DNA of 64,000 bases, taken from Takakia lepidozioides. Its lineage: Eukaryota; Streptophyta; Takakiopsida; Takakiales; Takakiaceae. Each line of letters opens with the position of its first letter. The first letter of the stretch is position 1. The stretch spans positions 46,047,053 to 46,111,052 of the forward strand of contig CM060732.1 in the NCBI GenBank assembly GCA_030704615.1. The letters are read 5' to 3'. A model generated the notes under the pieces. The model was given only the letters and a program-made list of their open reading frames with translations, made no database searches and was not told the DNA's origin. A program made the translations under genes and the position numbers. This document shows positions 25,401-34,510 of this stretch, piece after piece.

Positions 25401-27473
25401 ATTGACCCTGCTATGTAAGAGAGGTGAATCTATACATAGTCGTAGAAGGAGGACTGTTCGATGTACTGAAACATATGTATAGATATTGGCAGTTTGGCCT
25501 TTGGTCCATTCATATCACCAAGAATTGAGTGTTAGTAAGTCGAGAGGAGGGGTTAAAACCATTGTGGTGAGCTGGTCCCTTGCTTGTCTTGTTTTCATTT
25601 TCATGCGCAGATGTTTCTATTCATTCCTCATATGCACTTTCAAAACCATCTCCTTTTTCCAGGGTCTTCTTCTAGTGCTCAATCTGTTTTCTGCATTACA
25701 ATGATCTTGTTTGATTGCTGATGGTTCATTGGTTTGTATTTTCTGTTACCCTTTGAAATTTTAAAGATTCAGTATGTTTGCATCACCCACTGTTGGGAGC
25801 TGATGAAGTCTATGAGGAGTCTTAGCAGCTAGTTACTGCTATGTAGAAAATGGTTGAATTGTCTTCTGCTTTGTGATTGACACAATGCTGCAGTCATGTT
25901 GGTTTTTTTTTTTTTTCCTGTCTTTGTAATGTTCTTTCTAAGTCTCTTCTTTCTTCTGTGTGTCGTTAGATAGGTCTCCAAATTTGTCCTGCTCAGAGCT
26001 TCTATCTTCACACTCTGAATCTCCTTGTTTAGTTTTATTTGTTGCTTTGCAAGACAAATAAGGAGTTTAATCTGCACTTACATGGAGGTGTTTTTCAGGA
26101 CAAGAAGAGGGTAGGGAGGTGGCAATACCAACAGGGGCTCGGCATGAACCATCATCTCCAAGCAAACCCGTCGTGTACACGGATGAGTGCACAGCCTTCT
26201 TGTCGAACATTTCATTTGATGTACGTCTCTATTCGCCCAAGGCACATTGAAACTGGTGTTATCTGACATTGTAGTCTTCAATGGAATGTACATTGTAGAT
26301 GTTTAGTTTGCTGAAAGTGCAATTGTGCTTAACAAGGTTATGTATTCTGTTTGTAGGCGACAGAGGAGGACATTAGGGAATTTTTTGCGTCATGTGGGTG
26401 TGTCAAGGATGTCCGCCTGTTGAAGGAACATTCAACTGGTCGTCCCCGGGTACGTGTCCCCTTTGTGTTGGAGCTCTAGATTTAAGATCTGCTTGTTTCA
26501 TGGAAGATTTTGGATTCTGTTAAGGATTACCTCTATAGGTGCAATGAGTTGTTTTTCTGTAGGGTTGCCCTGTGACCTGATCCAGTTCATGAGGGCGCCT
26601 CTGCAAAATACAAGCAAATCTCGCAAAGGAGGGGTGAAATGGAACCAATGACAGCCCAGTTTGTAGCTAATATTCATTAGAACACAGTACCGACAATTGC
26701 ATCAAGATGAGATGCATAACTTCTGAGAAGTGGGTCAGCCCTTTGTTGGGTGTGTCCTCACAGAAGATCTTGATAAGGCTTTGTAAGCAGCGAGCCAGCA
26801 AATATTACTCCATTCTATCAGTTTGAGCTTAGTGGGCAGGCACCTTCGACCTACGTTATGATTAAGCTATTTGATGAGTTTCTGTGCAGGGCCTGGCATA
26901 TGTGGAGTTTGAGGATGAGGAGTCTCTAGGTGCTGCTGTAGCCAAAAACAAAGAGGTGTTTAAGGGCCGTTCTCTCAGTATTGCCCGCTCAGATCCTAAG
27001 GGGGGTCGTGTCACGGGGTCTGCCCGGGGTCGTGGCTCGGGGTCTGCCCGTGGTCGTGGTAGCAGTGGTATTGTCTCTCTCTGTCTCCCTCCATGTGCCC
27101 CTTGGCGCCCCTTGATGATTCTTCCTCTCTTTGTCTGGCTGAGGCTCTCTGCCTAAGTGCAACTTTTGAGGCGTGTTTGTTCTTCGATTTGTGTCTACTC
27201 CCAACCTTTTCAAACCTTTTCAAACCCTTTTTTTGGTAATGTATGTGTTGCTTTGTATGGGGTGATTCAGGTGGAGGGCGGGGCCAGGCTGCACCGGCTT
27301 TGGTTAGCCATCGCCGTGGTGGCAATGTGAAACTCACTGGTAACAACACATTTGCTGTACCTCGCAGTGTAGCCCGGCCACTGGGGTGGGGAAATCCGAA
27401 AGTGAGTCCGAATCCAAGTGGAGATGAAGCACCCAAATCCAATTCAGAATTTCGGAGCATGCTTTTAAAGTAG
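19471..27473 (+). CDS. SART3: SART3/Prp24-type U4/U6 snRNP recycling factor, 17 exons
   Basis: Exons: 19471-19626, 19737-19870, 20055-20112, 20347-20562, 21475-21774, 21932-22066, 22287-22412, 22610-22654, 22834-22944, 23724-23869, 24020-24143, 24730-24804, 25026-25392, 26099-26220, 26357-26449, 26890-27067, 27271-27473. All introns are GT-AG, every phase matches, and the sum is 2589 nt (862 aa), so the model is strong. Residues 1-50 are acidic. About 52-542 are HAT repeats (e.g. PGMWIEWCQDEARLAS, VPLWCDYLEFVEEN). 543-665 is charged with nuclear-signal-like KKEAAKKAAKK and PRKR. About 690-775 is one RRM with RNP2 AFLSNI and RNP1 RGLAYVEF. An RG-rich tract follows, and the last residues PKSNSEFRSMLLK are the Lsm-interaction motif. 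In yeast and human this family helps re-anneal U4 and U6 snRNA. The start lies in GCCATGG. The single RRM fits plant homologues, whereas human SART3 has two. Confidence 0.93.
19969..20030. repeat. CA/CT microsatellite in SART3 intron 2
   Basis: An (AC)n run passes directly into a (TC)n run inside the intron between exons 2 and 3. It may also serve as part of the pyrimidine-rich stretch, although the acceptor itself is at 20053-20054. Confidence 0.85.
20672..21457 (+). mobile_element. Family-B LINE fragment in SART3 intron 4, with 17-bp target-site duplication
   Basis: The 17-mer TCTATTCACCAACTCAG flanks this segment on both sides (20655-20671 and 21458-21474) without a mismatch. The right copy is the acceptor of SART3 exon 5. 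The insert is 786 bp and ends in ACGTCTTATGAGTACAA without a poly-A tail. It has one uninterrupted frame (20681-21451) of 256 codons that ends in a stop. A zinc knuckle CPLCGQSEDSIHFLIHC sits in its middle, as in the C-terminus of non-LTR retrotransposon proteins. The intact frame and perfect duplication suggest a fairly recent insertion. The reverse-transcriptase domain itself is lost by 5' truncation. Confidence 0.9.
23012..23432 (+). mobile_element. Second family-B LINE fragment in SART3 intron 9
   Basis: From about 23012 the sequence follows the insert at 20672-21457, including a decayed zinc knuckle (CPMCGLPECEYPFLIQC, where the His is now Tyr), then YTQQIDACVKSFLEEIWK, and the same end ACGTCTTATGAGTACA at about 23427. 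Unlike the first copy it has stops in the frame and is more diverged, so it is older. I could not find a clear target-site duplication. It lies between exon 9 (ends 22944) and exon 10 (starts 23724). Confidence 0.8.
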
Positions 27474-28024
27474 AGCTGAAGCTCTAAAGGTTTCCAAGCT
27501 TGTCTGGGAGTGTCTGAATCAAGAGGAGACCTCCAGGCCAAGAGTTTTGCTATAACGGCCCCTACAGAATGTCATGTCTAGCTCTGAACTTGCTCTAAGT
27601 TCTTGAGGTCGTGTCCGGATATAAACCAAGCCAACAAGTGAAGCTTCTTATCAGAATCAAACATCACAAGAGCCTAGCTGTTATGTTTTTGGTTTTCAAA
27701 CGCTCATCAGCGATGAGAAGGTGTTTCAGCACCCATTACCATAAATGTCATGTCATAAATATTCAAGAATTTCTCTCCCTGTCTCCTTGCTACAATGGAG
27801 GGAAACCTGTATCATCAAATCTGGAGAGCTGTTACTCACTTTGCACAATACAAAACCGGACATCAACCCTCAACAAAGCCAATCAGAATAGAAGGCGAAC
27901 TGGAATGGAGGACCTTCATGGCTCCTGACAGCAATCCCAAGATATTTGGTAGAGACGCACTTGAAGGAAGAGCAACTGGGTGGCAAACCAGAGGGCTGGA
28001 TAAGTGATAAAAAGAAGAGGACAA

Positions 28025-28400
28025 TAGAGTTATCCGTAAAGGGTCCCAAACTCGGCACGAGAACCCTGAGTTTGGCCAAAACTTGGTATGAAACTCGCAA
28101 CTCAGGATCAAGCGGTCTGACTAGAAAAAAACACGGGACCAAACTGCCAGGACTAGGAAAATGGGGGTGGCAGGAGTTTGGTGCCGAGTTTTGTTAGTCG
28201 TCAAGGCGGAGGCAGTCAGAGCTCACGAGCTTGCGCCATAGCAGCGGTTGCCCTCATCCCCAGTTTATGATTTGGTGCCCTCTTTTCTGACTTCGTGCTC
28301 AGTTTTCTGCACTTTACGGATTAACTCAAACTTAGGATGAAACCCATAACTCGGGTCCAAACAGGGTACCAAACTCAGGCTCACTTTACGGATAACTCTA
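28025..28400. mobile_element. MITE, 376 bp with 17-bp perfect terminal inverted repeats
   Basis: TAGAGTTATCCGTAAAG at 28025-28041 is the exact reverse complement of 28384-28400. The outermost TA at each end may be a TA target duplication, as in Tc1/mariner-related elements. Inside, shorter motifs such as CAAACTCGG and ACTTTACGGATTAACTC (28312-28328) repeat the terminal motif. There is no coding capacity. It lies just upstream of the LPA1-like exons. Confidence 0.8.
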
Positions 28401-28551
28401 ATGTAGATTGGTTCTAAAAGCTTCTCATGATCAGTGTGAAGTGTGAACTGAAAAAGAGGTTGAAAGTTTGGATTGAGGGATCTTCCAAGGTTTTTTCTAT
28501 CTCTGTTCCTCTTCTCCCTCCCTACGCGTTGGGTGTTTCTCGGTAGGTGCA

Positions 28552-29164
28552 ATGCAAGCCCTGGCCTGTGCAATTGGGCCAGCTCACAACAGTCATGGAA
28601 TTCGCAAGCAAGGAGGTCGGACTGTGGTGGCCACCGGAGGCGACGGAGACCAGGTTGGTGCGTGTGCATCGGGAGGGGCAGAATCAAGTACAGCCTCTGC
28701 GGATGCAGCTGCTCCCACCACTGCCAAGGACGCAGTTAGTTTGGGCTTGTCTCTCTTTCTGCAAAGGCAGGGTACATCATGGCATTGCTCTCCCCTTTTC
28801 CTCGAGCTTCTGTACGCGGGAAGATGATTGAATGCTTTGGTACACTAAGCAAAAAACCTGCTCATGATCTTTCCCATACGATATCATCCCGGCCCTGAGA
28901 AAAGTTGTATGTCACCTGATTATTACTTGGATTTTGGATTGTCAATAGTGGACATATTTTGGTGAGAATCTACAAGTTGTCATGCATATGTCAAAGGATG
29001 ATTGGGCAGTGTTGTCACCAAACAATGGTATCTAATTTTTGGTTTTTGCTTATCAAATAGGTGAAGGATGCATTGGCGCAATTCGATGCAGCACTGTGGA
29101 TGAATCCTATGCCAAAGGAGGCTCAAGCTGCCCTGTATAATAAAGCCTGCTGCCATGCATTCAG
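28552..29164 (+). pseudogene. LPA1-like TPR protein, two 5' exons only
   Basis: Exon B (29061-29164) encodes VKDALAQFDAALWMNP, then EAQAALYNKACCHAF, the first TPR block of plant LOW PSII ACCUMULATION 1-like chloroplast proteins. It has an AAATAG acceptor and an AG/GTTCGA donor. The frame from ATG 28552 to 28770 gives an Ala/Ser/Gly-rich leader (transit-peptide-like) and then VSLGLSLFLQRQ, which should join exon B. At the junction the donor reads CAG-G-GTACAT, with one extra G. Using the GT would shift the frame, so the copy is probably broken. The next TPR exons are not found: the - strand PPR copy ends about 285 bp further on. In the family, LPA1 helps assemble photosystem II in thylakoids. 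The family assignment is from memory of the motif. Confidence 0.5.
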
Positions 29165-29165
29165 G

Positions 29166-29449
29166 TTCGACCTGACCTTGCTTCTTTTCGAATTTCTTGC
29201 TCTATTAGGCAGGTTGTTAGGCAATTGTAGTGTAGTATTTTCTTCTGAAGCATAGGGACAGCTGTGTGAAGTCTTTATTTTGGGTGGAATGCAGGGAGGG
29301 GATAAAGCATCACAGGCATTAAGGCAGGCACTGAAGGAGCCGGTCGGATCGTGCCCTGGCAACATGCTTGCCTGCGGCTCCCATCCAGACATACCCACGA
29401 ACTTCCCCATTCTCTCCCCACAATGATGCTCTCAATGTAGCTGGCAAGC
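29166..29449. other. Junction between LPA1-like exon and truncated PPR gene
   Basis: This stretch of less than 300 bp separates two convergent, 3'-truncated genes. It shows neither LPA1-like TPR nor PPR E+/DYW sequence, so a rearrangement breakpoint probably lies in it. Confidence 0.4.
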
Positions 29450-30971
29450 CTAGGTTTCCTTCCGTCGTCCATATTTTTCATCCCACCTGGCAGCCAGGCC
29501 ATACATGTTCAATACCAGAGCTTGTGTTGGGGATCTCCCTTAATAATGCATTTGCTGCACATTCTGCTAGCTTCACATGACCATAAAGTCTGCAGGCACC
29601 GAGCAAGGACCTCCAGACCCCAGGATCTGGTTGAATTGGCATTTTGTTGATAAAATCCTGTGCCTCATCCAACCGCCCTGCCCGGCCAAGAAGGTCCACG
29701 ATGCAGCTAAAATGCCCAACTGTAGGAGTAAGGCCATGATCTTGAATCATCAACTCAAAGTAGTGGCAAGCTTCTTCCACCAGGCCCACATGACTACATG
29801 CAGAGAGAAGAGATTTAAAAGTGATACTGTTTGGTCTCCACCCTTTTTGTTGCATTTCTTCAACTAATTGCAGGGCCTCCCTACCACAGCCATGCTGGGC
29901 ACATCCTGCAATCATTGCATTCCATGAGACGGCATCTCGTTCAAGCATATTGGCAAACACTCGCCGCGCATCCTTCATACTCCCGCATTTGGCATACATA
30001 TCAACAAGTGTATTATCCAAATTTACATACGATGCGATTCCAGCTTTGATGAGGTCAATATGGACCTCTTTACCCTTTTCAAGAGCTCCTAGGCTGGCAC
30101 ATGCGTTCAGTACGCAAATGAATGTGACCCTATTTGGCGTCACACCTCCCTGTTGCATTTGCTCATAGAGCTCCAAAGCCTCCTTACAACACCCATGCTG
30201 ACCATATCCTGTGATCATGGCATTCCATGACACCACATTTCGTGTAGTCATTTTGTCAAACAATTGGCGTGCATCTTTCATGCTCCCGCATTTGGCATAC
30301 ATGTCAATGAGGGCAGTCTCCAGAATGATATGTGTCCGAATTAAGCCTTTGATGATATCAGTATGAACCTGTTTACCCTTCTTCAGGTTTCCTAGGCTGG
30401 CACATGCATTGAGCATGCAAACGAATGTGACCCTGTCGGGACTTGCCCCTTCCCGTTGCATTTGCTCATAAATTTTGAAAGCCTCCGCAGCACACCCATG
30501 CTTGGTATATCCTGCTATCATTGTATTCCATGTAAATATATCTCGTTCAGGCATTTTGTCAAACACTCCACGTGCATCAACCACAGTGCCACACTTAGCA
30601 TACATGTTGACCAGGGTGTTGAAGAGAAATATGTCAGGCTTGAATTCACTTTGGATGATGTGGGCGTGCACTTGCCTTCCCTGTGCTATATCTTTCATGT
30701 CAATGCACGCCTGCAAAACACAGCCATAAGTACAGGAGTCTGCCTGAATGCCTCCATGGTACAAAATGTGCAGCGCCTCTTCAAGTTGCCCTGCCTTACA
30801 TAGTGTCCATATATCCCCACAAGTACCAGAAGAGTTCTTGACGACTCCCTCTCGAGGTCCTCCTTCAACAGCAGAGGTCATGTTGGGGGTGCTACCCCTG
30901 CCACCAGTCTGCTGTACAATGGACAACTTTCCCTGGTTCAGCCCTGCCATCCTGCATAGCTGGAAACTCAT
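29450..30971 (-). pseudogene. PLS-class PPR gene lacking E+ and DYW ends
   Basis: The main frame (30971-29478, 497 aa, no intron) begins MSFQLCRMAG, like the intact PPR gene at 34.5-36.8 kb, and has about nine to ten PPR motifs with repeated LVNMYAKCG and NAMIAGYAQHG blocks. It ends abruptly after the E1-type block VWRSLLGACRLYG. The following E2-type residues (LVLNMYGLAARWDE) are still present in another frame up to a stop at 29450-29452, so a frameshift broke the E region. Nothing resembling the DYW deaminase follows. PPR proteins bind organelle RNA. Without the C-terminus this one could at most act with a separate deaminase. It is a paralogue of its neighbour and shares leader sequence with it. 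Confidence 0.8.
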
Positions 30972-30999
30972 ACTTTAAGAACCCTCACATCAAATTAAA

Positions 31000-32760
31000 G
31001 TAACTCTGCATTGAAAATCCTTTCACAAAGAGGGGCTCCTTGCTCCATATTAACAGAGATACAAAAATTACTGCATAATGATCTACTTTGAGATAAACTG
31101 TACATCCATCAAAAAAAAAATACCAGTTGAAATCTTGGACTTGAGCTCCTCCCCCATTGGATTCATCACCAGATAGTGCACAACACTCTTTGATGGCAGC
31201 AAGCTCTGTTTTCACCCCAGGAGAGTTCGAACAACCCTCAATCCAAAGGCCCTGATTTATTGGCATATGTCCGAAGTCTGGTGATGTTAGACTCTTCTGT
31301 GAAAATACCTGCATGGGCAGCTGAGCAGCTGTAGCTTCAAATTACAGATTCACACAGATCAGGCAACAACCAAAGTCCAAGCATCTTTCAATTAAGACAG
31401 AACAACCTTGAAGAAATTCCTGATAGGAACATTCAGATTTTTCATGCAATTAACAGGAATTGTCATTAATTTAAGCAGCTAGAGATACACTCGAATCCAC
31501 AAAATATCATCCTGTCAGCTTCAGTCACAAGCCCTTGCCAAACTCGTTCACATCATGAATGAGATGGCCTCACCTTTTCAAACCTGCTTTCCTCTTGCCA
31601 GAGCCACTTGATGCTCATTGCTTGACCTGCATGCAAGAGCATGAGCCTTGGCTAGCTTTTGACTACCTCAGTCTTTACTGAGTATCATTAAGACATACCT
31701 GCAAGTTACTCTATTGTCTGATTCATGCATACACGGGAACATACCAAATACTACAGATCTTGCCGTATATGCTGAGGAAGATTGCGTTGGTTGCAATGGC
31801 CAACGCTGTCCTTCAAGCCAGACTAATTGTGGCTGATGATCCCCTTCCGCCATGGCTGGCGTTTGACCAGACTTTGTCATTTGTCCCACGAGTGCTAATA
31901 ATCTGACATAAATTCCTGCCAAGGCCGCTCTAGGCTTATCCCTTGACCTGCATTCAGACACCACTAAAACATTAAAAACACATCCTTAGCCAGGATCTCC
32001 CTCTCTCTCTCTCTCTCTCGCTCAACAGCAGTTTGGGACTCTTGAAGTGTGCTTGTTTCTCTTTCTGGGTGACTGCAATGACTGCCGCATGTTGCACACA
32101 AGCTTCAGATGGGGGCCTGGAGCTGGAATCAACAGTGTTTTATATGACGAATTCCTCTACCAGCCCTGACAGGCCCTCTGTCGCTTGTAACTGGAGTGGC
32201 CTTCACGTTCCTAGACGACGCTCGCAGGGAACGGGAACAATCAATGTGTACTCAATGTGATTGCAATTGTGACACTAGGTCGACTGGTAGAAAGGCCAGC
32301 CATGTGTGTCACACCTGGGGTAATTAGCCTGCTACTGGAAAGAGGGTGACGATCACATAAGAAAAATTGAACTCCCGCACCCAAAATGCATGTAGCTCTG
32401 CTGGGATGGACCAAGGACTGCACGGAGACTGGATCCTCAGCACACGGTTCAAAGACCCACAATTATCCCGAATCGCTACATATCCTTACCTTGCTTCAGC
32501 TTCCCTGGAGGCTTGGAAGACATCATAGGGTCTCCAGCTCGGGACCGCCCAACTGGAAAACAATTCCGCCGCACAGCCTGTGCTGTCCGATGGAGATAGT
32601 CGAAAACGAGATGTTGCGCTCCGCAAATCGCGGTAGTTGTTGCGAAGGACAGCCGTTTTTTTCTCTCCCGCCGTGCTACTCCCTACTCCCTTGTACATCC
32701 CTGATGTCCTTCCAACGTAGTAAGCAGGAAGTAACGAACAATGGCCGAAGCACGGAAAAA
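31000..32760. other. Leader region of the truncated PPR gene and unassigned sequence
   Basis: The part 31000-31700 resembles the region upstream of the intact PPR gene: on the - strand SPDF-x-H near 31280, and the tract CTTCAGTCACAAGCCCTT near 31520 compared with 37146. This suggests the duplication included the 5' leader. A CT microsatellite lies at 32002-32019. The rest shows nothing I can name. Confidence 0.4.
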
Positions 32761-32772
32761 TCGTGTTGACAT

Positions 32773-32974
32773 ATGAGGCAAAAGGCGATCTACAAAATCA
32801 GACAGTGACATTCTCCCCCACAAAGCTGCAAACGCAGATCGCGAGGCCTTTTCTCCAAGACTACCAGCGGCGACCTCAACCTCTGAGCGTCAGAGGAGGA
32901 AGAAGCATTCCAAGCTTTCTGCGGAACACGAGCCAGACCCACATCTGAAACTTACTCTGTCGGCTGTTGGCTAG
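32773..32974 (+). CDS. Possible 3'-terminal exon, unidentified protein
   Basis: An open frame after a stop near 32773 encodes RRSTKSDSDILPHKAANADR, then FSPRLPAATSTSERQRRKKH and HEPDPHLKLTLSAVG before TAG at 32972-32974. The mixed charged/Ser-rich composition looks like genuine protein with a basic RQRRKKH patch. An AATAAA signal sits at 33120. I do not recognise the family, and no matching upstream exons were found. It could be a gene remnant or chance. Confidence 0.3.
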
Positions 32975-32979
32975 GAGGG

Positions 32980-34500
32980 TCGCTTACTATGTATAGCTTT
33001 TGTTTTCTTCCTCTTGTTTCTTGTTCCTCCCCCCACCTTTTTGGGAACTTCTCATCTTATGTACGTTCAAGAATCTTTATCTTTTATCTTTTTACGTTCA
33101 CCCATTGTACATGTTGTAAATAAAGTCTTACAGGGTTTCATCATCTGTCGTAGAGTTTTTGTATACTCAATTATTGATGATGCAATGCGAACATAGGACT
33201 GGATCCTTGATTATGAAATCAGCAAGGCTGTCACTCTAGTTTCAACATTTCACTTGCAATATAGCCAATTCAACTGTCCACTTTTCAGGTGAAAACCCTG
33301 GAGGGCTTTATTGAAAACCCAACTGTGATGTGATTGTACTGAGAGTAAAACACATCTCCAACATGAGGAGGAATAGAAGAAAGAACATAACAAAACCTCA
33401 GACAAAAAGCAACTCAAGTCAACCTGAAATCCTGCCAACTGCCTAAAGCAAATCAGAAAATAGAGGGGGAGGTGGGTCAGAAATGGGTGGGAGGTGAGAT
33501 GCAGCCGTCCCAGCCGCCTTTGCCCGACACAAAATAGACATGGCTTGTGCCTGCTGCAAAGCAACAGAAACCATGGTCGAAAGAAGGCTAGAAGAACCGA
33601 AGCGGGAGACCTACCAATGCCCTTGCTTTTTACTGCATGATGAGCACAAAGTATGCAGAAAGTCATGTAGCTGTAGACTTCGAAAGGCAAAAGTCATAAC
33701 ATCTCACTAGGAAAAGCGGGGACATAACCAAATGAAACAAAGACTCATGACCAACACAATCAAGGGTGAATTTCAATGCACAAGCGTATGAGTGCAAAGA
33801 ATCGGAGCATATTAATTCACGCTCTCCAAATCCTCCACTTACAGCTAATACGTCTTCTCCTACAAAACCCAGAAGCAGATGCAGAGCCTCTGGGCAGCCC
33901 TCCCCCAGGAACAGCCCTACCAGCATCCGCTCCAGAGCTTGGCCTACATGACTCTCTGATCCCTTCACAAGGGGATGCTTGCAGCTTCATCAGATTCTTC
34001 TTGTGTTGGAGCTGTTGGGCTGTGCACACAAACAATCTCTTTTGTGCAGAAGTCTAACCAGTGTTTCCATCCATATCCATATATCCACTCTCATGTATCT
34101 TAGGCATGCAATTCGCCGCCTTCAGACTTGACCTCTACAAGACCTCTGAGCTTGAAGATCAGGATGCTTCTTCCTGAATCTTTATGGGATACCCTTCTTC
34201 CAACCATTGTTGGTGCAAAATTCTGCTTACACTAGGCGATTTTCTTCTACAATAACATTACTGGGATCTCTGCTCTTCTATGTGCAACTGTGATGGGAAT
34301 ACATTTGAGTCATCGATTTGTAAGCCTTTTCAGATCTTGTGGCAAACAGACTCGATTCCTTGGGGATCACCTCTTTAGGTGCAAAGCTTTCAACCCAAAT
34401 GACACGGGTTTTTTCATGCCTACGGCTACTTATGCAAACCTGTGAACAACCCTAGGTTTTCCAGGATTCACAGCTCAGGGTCCACCTTCCTTTCATGTCT
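32980..34500. other. 3' flank of the DYW PPR gene, no gene recognised
   Basis: Pyrimidine-rich sequence with an AATAAA at 33120, then unremarkable sequence. The open frame on the - strand at 33250-33690 is Cys/Leu/Phe-rich without a domain and I regard it as chance. Confidence 0.35.
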
Positions 34501-34510
34501 GTTGCTTGTA

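Noticed and set aside
27011-27541. 176-codon - strand frame over the SART3 3' end
   Set aside because: Antisense shadow of the RG-rich and Lsm-interaction exons.
33250-33690. 146-codon Cys/Phe/Leu-rich - strand frame
   Set aside because: Resembles a membrane protein by composition only. The complement is purine-rich, which produces such frames by chance.
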